Source: UBA4246 sp045113475 (GTDB lineage: Bacteria; Bacillota; Clostridia; Christensenellales; Aristaeellaceae). Taken from it: a stretch of DNA of 19,694 nucleotides. This document shows positions 1 to 6,385 of the stretch, piece by piece. Each line of letters starts with the position of its first letter. Within the stretch, counting starts at the first letter, position 1. The position numbers were made by a program, and so were the translations under genes. Location: NCBI GenBank assembly GCA_045113475.1, contig JBGUIY010000292.1, forward strand, positions 1-19,694, written 5' to 3'. The notes under the pieces are model-generated. The model did no database searches, was not told where the DNA came from, and saw only the letters and a program-made list of their open reading frames with translations.

Positions 1-86
1 TGCCGGAGCATCGGCGACTGACGATGACAAAGCAGCCGGCCCTTTGGACAAGCAGATTCTGGCAATATTTGGTTGCCGGAGTAATA

Positions 87-851
87 TTACCGCATCACCG
101 CCAGGCCGGCGTACAGCACGTCCACGACGGCGATCTGCGACAGGCGGGAATACGTGTTGCTGCCCAGGAAGTGCTCCCCCACGGCGGCCAGGCAGATATC
201 GGAAGCCCCGGCCAGGGGCGAGTCGACGCAGGCCGTCAGGCAGATGGTGGCCGCGCCCACCTTACGGGCAGCCCGCTGGGCGTCCACCACGTCCGGGGTG
301 GTGCCCGTGCTGGATATGGCGATCACGGCGTCGCGCTCTGTCAGCCGGGATTGGGACAGCAGCATCGACGTGCGGTCGGAGTACACGCTGGTGCGGATGC
401 CCAGCTTGATGAGCTGATGCCGCAGATAGGACGCAATGGGCAGGGACCCGCCGCAGGCGTAGGCGTCCAGATGGGCCGAATCCGCGATCGTCCGGATGGC
501 GCGCAGGGTTTCTTCAGAGCTGAGCAGCCCGGCCGTGTCCTTCAGCGCCTGGATGCAGCCGGAAAACACCCTGCGCTGCAGCTCCGGCAGCGGCTCGTCC
601 CCGGTGACGGGCAGCACGGCTGGCAGCGGCTCCGCAGCATGAGCCATGGCGATTTTAAAGTCCTTCAGTCCCTTGTAGCCTGCATGCCGGCAGTGGCGCA
701 CCACCGTGGCATCGGATACGCCGCAGGCGGCAGAGATCTCCGACAGCGCCATATCCAGGATACCGGCTCCCCGGGCGGCAAAAAAGGCGGCTACCCGCTG
801 CTCCGCAGTGGGCTTGGAAAGGACGCTTTCTTCCGGAAGCAGCGGAATCAT
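87..851 (-). CDS. RpiR-family transcriptional regulator (HTH + SIS)
   Basis: A 254-residue protein with the RpiR/MurR layout. An N-terminal HTH-6 fold covers about residues 15-75, with the recognition region around ISAACGVSDATVVRHCRHAGY. A C-terminal SIS sugar-phosphate-binding domain covers about 120-240 and includes ISSTGTTPDVV, the usual phosphosugar loop. RpiR proteins sense phosphorylated sugars and repress or activate adjacent sugar genes. Here it lies downstream of a split transketolase on the same strand and near a kinase/aldolase/transporter operon, so it is the natural candidate for local control. The start is not certain: GGAG abuts the ATG at 851 with no spacer, an in-frame TAA lies a short way upstream, and no better start is obvious. 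The family call is firm; the target genes are inferred. Confidence 0.9.
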   Translation of the reverse strand: MIPLLPEESVLSKPTAEQRVAAFFAARGAGILDMALSEISAACGVSDATVVRHCRHAGYKGLKDFKIAMAHAAEPLPAVLPVTGDEPLPELQRRVFSGCIQALKDTAGLLSSEETLRAIRTIADSAHLDAYACGGSLPIASYLRHQLIKLGIRTSVYSDRTSMLLSQSRLTERDAVIAISSTGTTPDVVDAQRAARKVGAATICLTACVDSPLAGASDICLAAVGEHFLGSNTYSRLSQIAVVDVLYAGLAVMR

Positions 852-900
852 CTCCTTTTCAATCGTTTTCCGGTCAGACGCAGCCAGGGCTTAGGGAAAG

Positions 901-1160
901 GCTGATTAATGAGGTGGTCAGATGGCGCATGGATGATTTGGTATGATGAAGCCGTATGAAGCGAAACGCAGCAGAACTGCGTTGAGCGGAATGAGGCAAT
1001 ATCAGACCGAATCAGACTTGTGCCAGATAGGACGAATCCCACCGCGCCCAGTGGGCGATGAAGGTGGGAGTAGTCCCAATGAGCCACAGAGCCTCGCAAA
1101 CTGCGCAAGCAGCGCAGTGAGGCGACAATGGCGAATTGAGAGTCCGCCGAATGAATCAGC
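901..1160. repeat. Structured intergenic element with short terminal inverted repeats
   Basis: The roughly 300-base gap between the transketolase C half and the rpiR-type gene has no convincing ORF but is dense in inverted repeats. GCTGATT (901-907) is matched by AATCAGC (1154-1160) at the edges. Inside are AACGCAG/CTGCGTT (965-971/977-983, 5-nt loop); a nested three-helix hairpin GGAC, CCCACC, CGCCC pairing with GGGCG, GGTGGG, GTCC (1030-1076); and GCCTC + CTGCGC pairing with GCGCAG + GAGGC (1091-1123). This resembles a MITE/ERIC-like repeat or a structured RNA inside the operon. I do not recognise it as a named family. The right edge overlaps the stop codon of the transketolase gene. Confidence 0.5.
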
Positions 1161-2088
1161 GGTTCCTTAGAACAGCTTCCGCCACATGGCGGCCGCTGAG
1201 GCCATAGCGCTCCTTCACCTGGGCCGCGGGACCGGACTGGGTGAACACGTCGTGCACGCCGACCCTGGCCAGCGGCGGATGCGCGGGATAAGCCGCCAGC
1301 ATTTCCGATACCGCGCCGCCCAGGCCGCCGATCACCGTATGGTTTTCGACAGTAACGAGCTTTTTCACGTCCCTGACCAGATCCATCAGTTCCGTCTCCG
1401 GGAAGGGTTTCAGCGTCTGCGCCTGGATCAGCCGGCCTTTGAGTCCCTGCTCACACAGGCGGTCGTAGCCGTCCCGGGCCGCCATCAGGGCGGTGCCTTC
1501 ATACACGATCGCGAAATCCGCGCCGTCGTTCCGGACGGTCTTCACGCCGCCGAAGGGCTGGCCGGCCGACAGATCATCCTCCAGCACGGGCACCACGTCC
1601 CGGCTGACGCGGATATAGCAGGGCCCGTCGACGGCGATGGCTTCCCTAACCGCCTGCTCCAGCTGCTCCGGGGACTGGGGAACGAAGATCCGCATATTGG
1701 GGATCACCCGCATCAGGGCGATGTCCTCGTTGCCGTGGTGGCTGGCTCCGTCGGGGCCGTTGTCCATGCCGGGGTGGGTCGCGATCAGTTTGAGGTTCGC
1801 CTGGGCGTAGCAGGCCATCCGCACCTGCGTCCAGGCGCTGCCGGTGCAGAAAATGCCGAAATTCACGTAAAAGGGGATCATGCCCTCCATGGCCAGGCCC
1901 GTAGCGATGGATACGCCGCTGGTCTCGGAAATGCCGCACTCGATGAAACGGTCGGGATGCTCCGCCTGGAACTGCTGGCTGCGGGTGGCTCCGGAAAGGT
2001 CGCCGTCCAGCACGTACATCCGGGGCTCGTAGAGCTTGTTCAGGGTTTTGCCCACATAATCCCGCAGCGACACGGTCTTGTATGCCAT
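1156..2088 (-). CDS. Transketolase, C-terminal subunit (split type)
   Basis: A 310-residue protein matching the pyrimidine-binding and C-terminal domains of transketolase. With the preceding gene it would form an active thiamine-diphosphate enzyme moving two-carbon ketol units between sugar phosphates. ECGISETSG near residue 55 supplies the glutamate expected to activate the cofactor aminopyrimidine, and the DGASHHGNEDIALMR stretch (about 113-127) is typical of TK/DXS-like proteins. The C-terminal transketolase domain follows from about 190. The start is ATG 2088 because GGAGG precedes it at normal spacing. A longer in-frame reading would overlap the upstream gene without its own site. It starts one base beyond the stop of the N-terminal subunit, indicating translational coupling. 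Confidence 0.93.
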   Translation of the reverse strand: MAYKTVSLRDYVGKTLNKLYEPRMYVLDGDLSGATRSQQFQAEHPDRFIECGISETSGVSIATGLAMEGMIPFYVNFGIFCTGSAWTQVRMACYAQANLKLIATHPGMDNGPDGASHHGNEDIALMRVIPNMRIFVPQSPEQLEQAVREAIAVDGPCYIRVSRDVVPVLEDDLSAGQPFGGVKTVRNDGADFAIVYEGTALMAARDGYDRLCEQGLKGRLIQAQTLKPFPETELMDLVRDVKKLVTVENHTVIGGLGGAVSEMLAAYPAHPPLARVGVHDVFTQSGPAAQVKERYGLSGRHVAEAVLRNR

Positions 2089-2089
2089 A

Positions 2090-2908
2090 TCAGCCTTCCT
2101 CCTTTTCCAGCTTTTCCAGATCACGGATGGCCTGGTCGTACAGTTCACCGGCGATGCCGGAGGAATGGTAGGCCACGTTGTTCTCCATATAGGAAACGCC
2201 TTTGCCCTTCACAGTGTTTGCGATGATGGCGTAGGGGCCCTTCCCCCAGGCTCTGGCCCTTTCCAGCGCGTCCAGGATCTGCTGCATGTCGTGGCCGTCG
2301 ATGGTTTCGGCCTGCCAGCCGAAGGCCGTGAATTTTTCCTGCAGGTTCCGGTTGTTCATCACTTCTTTCGTAATGCCGGAGGAGGACAGGCCGTTCTGGT
2401 CGACGACGCAGATCAGGTTGCCCAGGGCGTAGTGGGCCGCCTGCTCCGCCGCTTCCCAGATCTGGCCTTCGTTCACTTCCCCGTCCCCGCAGATCACATA
2501 CACGCGGTGCGGGTCCCCGGTGTCCCGCTTGGCGATGGCCATGCCGATGCCCAAGGACAGGCCCTGGCCCAGCAGGCCGGTGGTGGCGTCCACCTCGGGC
2601 AGCCGGTGGGTGCAGGGATGGCCCTGCAGGCGGCTGTCCATACGGCGCAGGGTCTTCATCTCATCGTCGGACAGGATCCCGTAAGAGTGCAGCACGGCGT
2701 ACTGCGCGGGCACGGCGTGGCCCTTTGAAAGGATCACCCTGCTGCGGGGTCTTTGGCTGAAATCCACGTCAGTGGCGTATATGGCGGTCAGGACGTCGAT
2801 GACGGAAAGCGAGCCGCCCGGATGGCCCGCATTGGCGGTATGGATCATATCCACGATCGCCCGGCGGTTGGCGTTGGCCTGCTTTTGCAGCTCTGCGGCA
2901 GAGACCAT
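2090..2908 (-). CDS. Transketolase, N-terminal subunit (split type)
   Basis: A 272-residue protein equal to the diphosphate-binding domain of transketolase. Visible motifs from the chosen start: GHPGGSLS (29-36), SKGH (61-64) and the thiamine-diphosphate/Mg motif GDGEVNEGQ starting at 141 and ending in VVDQN near 172. Split transketolases of this size are common in Clostridia and often occur in substrate-specific sugar loci. I place the start at ATG 2908 rather than the in-frame ATG 2926, because the GGAGGG site lies inside the codons after 2926 and is 8-10 nt before 2908. The gene is first in the minus-strand unit and is transcribed from the strong promoter at 2966-2994. Confidence 0.93.
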   Translation of the reverse strand: MVSAAELQKQANANRRAIVDMIHTANAGHPGGSLSVIDVLTAIYATDVDFSQRPRSRVILSKGHAVPAQYAVLHSYGILSDDEMKTLRRMDSRLQGHPCTHRLPEVDATTGLLGQGLSLGIGMAIAKRDTGDPHRVYVICGDGEVNEGQIWEAAEQAAHYALGNLICVVDQNGLSSSGITKEVMNNRNLQEKFTAFGWQAETIDGHDMQQILDALERARAWGKGPYAIIANTVKGKGVSYMENNVAYHSSGIAGELYDQAIRDLEKLEKEEG

Positions 2909-2939
2909 AGGTTCATTCCCTCCCATATGTTCAAAATGA

Positions 2940-2953
2940 TGAAAGTTTTTTCA
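2940..2953. promoter_or_regulatory. Palindromic operator candidate, copy 1
   Basis: TGAAAAAACTTTCA when read on the minus strand, an inverted repeat TGAAA-N4-TTTCA. It lies about 13 bases downstream of the -10 box of the transketolase promoter, so within the first bases of the transcript, a classic repressor position. The same 14 bases recur exactly at 3110-3123 in the divergent leader. Confidence 0.7.
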
Positions 2954-2965
2954 TAACCAGGATTC

Positions 2966-2994
2966 ATTATAGCCGCACATTTGCGGCATGTCAA
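2966..2994 (-). promoter_or_regulatory. Promoter of the split transketolase unit
   Basis: On the minus strand, TTGACA (2989-2994) and TATAAT (2966-2971) are separated by 17 bp, a perfect sigma-A consensus. The spacer contains the 16-bp palindrome GCCGCAAATGTGCGGC (2972-2987 on the plus strand as GCCGCACATTTGCGGC), which could be a second operator masking the promoter. Confidence 0.85.
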
Positions 2995-2997
2995 TAG

Positions 2998-3013
2998 AAA
3001 TCTGGGCAGATTT
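2998..3013. promoter_or_regulatory. Palindrome between divergent -35 boxes
   Basis: AAATCTGGGCAGATTT, two perfect 7-bp arms around GG, lies between the -35 boxes of the two divergent promoters (2994 and 3027). This position suits a shared activator or a bidirectional regulator. The binding protein is unknown. Confidence 0.5.
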
Positions 3014-3026
3014 TTGCCAAATACGG

Positions 3027-3055
3027 TTGACATCATGCCTCGAATGTGCTATGAT
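3027..3055 (+). promoter_or_regulatory. Promoter of the kinase-transporter-aldolase operon
   Basis: TTGACA (3027-3032), a 17-bp spacer, then TATGAT (3050-3055): near-consensus sigma-A. The expected transcript start is near 3062, leaving a leader of about 90 nt before the kinase gene. That leader contains the second operator copy at 3110-3123. Confidence 0.85.
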
Positions 3056-3109
3056 TCTCATGTTTATTGGACATGTATCAGCCACGCCTGCGGCTAAAAC
3101 GAAACTGTG

Positions 3110-3123
3110 TGAAAAAACTTTCA
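3110..3123. promoter_or_regulatory. Palindromic operator candidate, copy 2
   Basis: TGAAAAAACTTTCA, identical over all 14 bases to the site at 2940-2953 read from the other strand. It lies about 50 bases into the predicted leader of the plus-strand operon, where a bound protein could block elongation or loop to the other copy. Confidence 0.7.
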
Positions 3124-3149
3124 CGCAGTGAATGGGACGGTGATCTTCC

Positions 3150-4073
3150 ATGGTGCGGAAGAACGGGATCGTTGGGATCGGCCACTGCTGCCAGGACACG
3201 ATCTGCACTGTGGAAAATTATCCGCCGGAGGACGGCTCCACCCACATCCTGAGCATGGACGATTCCCAGGGCGGCGGCGCGGTCGCCACCGCCATGGCAG
3301 CCGTCGCAAAGCTGGGCGCGCCCTGCGCCGTGATTGCCCACGTGGGGGACGACGCGGTGGGCGGGAAGATCGTCGAAGGCCTGCGCGGCTTCGGCGTGGA
3401 CGTATCCGGCATCCGGGTGATTCCCGGCGGACGCAGTTCCTCCTCCATTGTGATGGTGGATCCCGCCACCGGCAGCCGCACCAAATTCCCCTACCGGGAC
3501 GCGCTGCCGCCCCTGCCCTTCGATCAGGACCAGCGGGAACAGATCGCCAGAGCGGCCATCCTCCATCTGGACGGCACAAGGTATGAAAACGCCCTGAAAG
3601 CAGCGGAAATCGCCCGGGAAGCCGGCACGCTGGTCTCCCTGGACGGCTGTTCCCGGCAGAAGGACAACGAAAAGAACCTGCGTCTGGCGGAAATGGCAGA
3701 CATCCTGATCATGAACGCGGTCTATCCTTTCGCCGTATCCGGTCTATCCTCCCGGGACGAGGCGCTGGCCTTCTTCGCCGGACTGGGCAGGAAGAAGGCC
3801 GTGATCACGACGGGCGGGAAGGAAGGCTGCTGGGCTTTTCTGGACGGAAGAACAGTCCATTTTCCCGCTTACCCCGTGCAGGCGGTAGATACCACCGGCG
3901 CGGGAGACGTATTCCACGGCGCGTTCCTGGCCCGCTGGCTGGAAACGGAAGACACAGTGTCCGCCATCCGCTTCGCTTCCGCCGTCTCAGCCCTGAAATG
4001 CCTGCATCCCGGCGGACGCAGCGGCATCCCCGACCGCGAAGCCGCCGACCGGCTGGCCGCGGAATCCCCCTGA
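3150..4073 (+). CDS. PfkB-family carbohydrate kinase
   Basis: A 307-residue ribokinase/PfkB-fold kinase that transfers phosphate from ATP to a sugar or sugar phosphate. The substrate-side glycine motif GGG is at residues 41-43 and the PfkB signature DTTGAGDVFHGAF starts at 247, with Asp253 as catalytic base. The N-terminal half (glycine-rich start, VGDDAVGGKI, then SSSSIVMVD and a Y-containing strand before ALPP) reminds me of the YihV-type branch, which includes sulfofructose kinase. The substrate is therefore not fixed by the sequence. It is first in an operon with an AfuABC-like transporter and a class II aldolase, which fits making a bisphosphate (or equivalent) for cleavage. The ribosome binding site is weak (GGGACGGTGA), and GTG 3153 is an alternative start. 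Confidence 0.9.
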   Translation: MVRKNGIVGIGHCCQDTICTVENYPPEDGSTHILSMDDSQGGGAVATAMAAVAKLGAPCAVIAHVGDDAVGGKIVEGLRGFGVDVSGIRVIPGGRSSSSIVMVDPATGSRTKFPYRDALPPLPFDQDQREQIARAAILHLDGTRYENALKAAEIAREAGTLVSLDGCSRQKDNEKNLRLAEMADILIMNAVYPFAVSGLSSRDEALAFFAGLGRKKAVITTGGKEGCWAFLDGRTVHFPAYPVQAVDTTGAGDVFHGAFLARWLETEDTVSAIRFASAVSALKCLHPGGRSGIPDREAADRLAAESP

Positions 4074-4145
4074 GCACCTGCCAACGCGCGAAACGACGCC
4101 GCGGCATGTAGCATAACACTCTACAACAATAAGGAGGAACACACT

Positions 4146-5186
4146 ATGAAGAAGACCCTGGCCCTCGTTATGGCGCTGGCGATGCTCATCGTCGCTCTGG
4201 CCATCCCCGCCGTTGCGGATGAGGAGCCCTCCGGCGAGCTCATCCTGTACACGACCGTATCCGAACGCCAGTACACCGCTCTGGTCATTGACGGCTTCAT
4301 GAAGAAGTATCCGAACATCGACGTGAAGTTCACCAAGGCCGGTGCCGGCGAAAGCAAAGCCCGCATCATCAACGAGAAGGACAATCCCCAGGCTGACGCC
4401 ATGTTCGGCGGCCTCGTGTATGCCGACACCCTGGGCGACCTGGCCGACTGCCTGGAGCCCTATGTGAGCATCTATGACGAAAAGATGCCCGATGACATGA
4501 AGAACAAGACCGGCATCCTCTCCTACCACGACACCCAGATCCCCTGCCTGTGGGTCAACGACGAGCTCGAAGCGGAAGCCGGCGTCACCATCAAAGGCCT
4601 GAAGGACCTGCTGAATCCCGCCCTCAAGGGCAAGGTCATTTCCGCCGACCCCACCGCTTCCTCCTCCGCCTGGAACAACCTGCAGATGATCCTGACCGAC
4701 TTCGGCGGCTGGGACAGTGAAGAAGCCTGGACCTATATCAAGGGCCTGCATGACAACGATCTGGTCATCGCTTCCTCTTCCTCCGGCCCCTACAAGACCG
4801 TCTACCAGGGCGAATACGCCGTGGGCCTGACCTATGAACCCGCCGTCGTCCAGATGCAGGGCGAAGTGGACGACCCCAAGGAACTGGGCTGCCACATCGT
4901 GTATCCTGAAGAGGGCGTCACCTCCATCGCGTTCGGCTCCGCCGTCATCAAGGGCGCCAAGAACATGGAAAACGCCAAGCTGTTCATCGACTACCTGCTC
5001 TCCGACGAAGGCCAGGCCACTTACAACGAGTGCGGCGCCCGCCAGGCGAACGCCAACCTCGTGCTGGAGAACCCCAACAAGCTGATGGTCAATCTGGCTG
5101 AGATCAAATACCTCGTGGCCGATACCGAAGCGCTGTCCGTCAACCAGAAAGAGATCCACAACCGCTGGCGCGAGATCTTCAAGTAA
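4146..5186 (+). CDS. ABC transporter substrate-binding protein, AfuA/FbpA-like
   Basis: A 346-residue secreted binding protein of extracellular solute-binding family 1, Fe3+/AfuA/2-aminoethylphosphonate group. A signal peptide (KK, hydrophobic 4-20, AVA-D) predicts type I signal peptidase cleavage after residue 24. There is no lipobox cysteine. The mature start GELILYTTVSERQY and the segment AGAGESKARIINEKDNPQADAMFGG are typical of this group. Such proteins are often annotated as iron binders, but AfuA itself is known to bind hexose phosphates, and the flanking kinase, aldolase and transketolase favour a sugar phosphate here. AAGGAGG precedes the start. A strong hairpin follows the gene. Confidence 0.88.
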   Translation: MKKTLALVMALAMLIVALAIPAVADEEPSGELILYTTVSERQYTALVIDGFMKKYPNIDVKFTKAGAGESKARIINEKDNPQADAMFGGLVYADTLGDLADCLEPYVSIYDEKMPDDMKNKTGILSYHDTQIPCLWVNDELEAEAGVTIKGLKDLLNPALKGKVISADPTASSSAWNNLQMILTDFGGWDSEEAWTYIKGLHDNDLVIASSSSGPYKTVYQGEYAVGLTYEPAVVQMQGEVDDPKELGCHIVYPEEGVTSIAFGSAVIKGAKNMENAKLFIDYLLSDEGQATYNECGARQANANLVLENPNKLMVNLAEIKYLVADTEALSVNQKEIHNRWREIFK

Positions 5187-5226
5187 TCCATACGAAGCAG
5201 AGATCCCCAGCAAAGCCTGAACCCGC

Positions 5227-5252
5227 GCGGGCACGGCATGTGCCGTGCCCGC
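5227..5252 (+). promoter_or_regulatory. Intercistronic hairpin after the binding-protein gene
   Basis: A perfect 12-bp inverted repeat, GCGGGCACGGCA and TGCCGTGCCCGC, separated by TG and followed only by TTTCATTA. The weak U-tract suggests partial termination or 3' end protection of the upstream mRNA. Either would raise binding-protein expression relative to the ATPase and permease, as seen in many ABC importer operons. Confidence 0.75.
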
Positions 5253-5283
5253 TTTCATTATCGCAGGAACGAGGATGTATGCC

Positions 5284-6384
5284 ATGAATGTAGAGATCAA
5301 GATCAGCCACGCATTGAAGAAATTTGGGGACAATGTCATCATCCCCGACCTGAGCCTGGACATCCATCCCGGCGAGTTTTTCACGCTGCTGGGCCCGTCA
5401 GGCTGCGGCAAAACCACCCTGCTGCGCATGATCGCGGGCTTCAACTCCATCGAAGGCGGCGACTTCTATTTCGGCGACCGCCGCATCAACGACCTGGATC
5501 CGGCCAAGCGCAATATCGGCATGGTCTTCCAGAACTACGCGATCTTCCCCCACCTGAGCGTACGCAACAATGTGGCCTTCGGCCTGAAGGAGCGCAAGCT
5601 GCCCAAGGCGCAGGTCACTGAACAGACCAACAAGTTCATGAAGCTCATGCATATCGATGAATACGCGGACCGCATGCCTGACCGCCTGTCCGGCGGCCAG
5701 CAGCAGCGCGTGGCGCTGGCCCGCGCCCTGTCCATCGAGCCGGACGTGCTGCTGATGGACGAGCCGCTGTCCAACCTGGACGCCAAGCTGCGCATCGAGA
5801 TGCGTGAGGTCATCAAGGAGATCCAGAACGATCTGGGCATCACCACCGTTTACGTCACCCACGACCAGGAAGAGGCCATGGCGGTCTCGGACCGCATCGC
5901 GGTCATGAACAGCGGCGTGATCCAGCAGATCGGCAAGCCGAAGGACCTGTACCAGCGTCCCTCCAACCTGTTTGTCGCGACTTTCATCGGCCGCACCAAC
6001 GTGCTGGACAAGCGGCTGACCGAGATAGACGGCCGCCTCGCCGTGGACTTCGACGGTTACCTGGTCCCCATGGATAACCTGACCAACGAGGCGCACAGCG
6101 GCCAAAGCGTAAAAGCCTCCGTCCGGCCCGAGGAGTTTGTCATCGTCGACAAACAGCAGCCGGGCATCGAAGGCGTCGTGGAGTTTTCCACCTTCCTGGG
6201 GCTCAACACCCACTACCTGGTCCGCCTCAAATCCGGCGAGCGGGTGGAGATCATCCAGGAATCCAAGATCGAGGATATTCTCGAAAAAGGCAGCACCGTC
6301 CACCTGTCCGTCAAGGGCGAGAAGATCAACATTTTTACCGAAACCGGGGAAACCTCTCTGATCAAATCACATCGGGGGGATTGA
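5284..6384 (+). CDS. ABC transporter ATP-binding protein, AfuC/FbpC/PotA-like
   Basis: A 366-residue cytoplasmic ATPase that energises the importer. Walker A GPSGCGKT is at 37-44, the Q-loop near 83, the signature LSGGQQQRVALARAL from 135, Walker B VLLMDEP at 155-161 and the switch histidine in VTHDQEE at 193. A C-terminal TOBE-type regulatory domain covers about 240-366. The start at 5284 is preferred over the in-frame 5245 and 5275 codons because GAGG lies 9 nt upstream. The stop is one base before the permease start, implying translational coupling. Cognate to the binding protein at 4146 and the permease at 6386. Confidence 0.93.
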   Translation: MNVEIKISHALKKFGDNVIIPDLSLDIHPGEFFTLLGPSGCGKTTLLRMIAGFNSIEGGDFYFGDRRINDLDPAKRNIGMVFQNYAIFPHLSVRNNVAFGLKERKLPKAQVTEQTNKFMKLMHIDEYADRMPDRLSGGQQQRVALARALSIEPDVLLMDEPLSNLDAKLRIEMREVIKEIQNDLGITTVYVTHDQEEAMAVSDRIAVMNSGVIQQIGKPKDLYQRPSNLFVATFIGRTNVLDKRLTEIDGRLAVDFDGYLVPMDNLTNEAHSGQSVKASVRPEEFVIVDKQQPGIEGVVEFSTFLGLNTHYLVRLKSGERVEIIQESKIEDILEKGSTVHLSVKGEKINIFTETGETSLIKSHRGD

Positions 6385-6385
6385 C

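Noticed and set aside
1..21. Possible tail of a plus-strand gene (codons reading CRSIGD then TGA)
   Set aside because: Only six codons are visible, so no support is possible. Bases 1-86 otherwise show no gene or clear terminator.
24..905. Plus-strand open frame of 293 codons at the window start
   Set aside because: Antisense to the RpiR-family regulator, whose HTH and SIS domains are unmistakable.
1186..2226. Plus-strand open frame of 346 codons
   Set aside because: Antisense to the transketolase genes; its H/G/R-rich translation has no recognisable domain.
3987..5450. Long minus-strand open frame of 487 codons
   Set aside because: It lies antisense to the binding-protein and ATPase genes, which have motifs, ribosome binding sites and a shared operon. 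Its translation is low-complexity and resembles no family; GC-rich codon bias keeps the reverse frame open.
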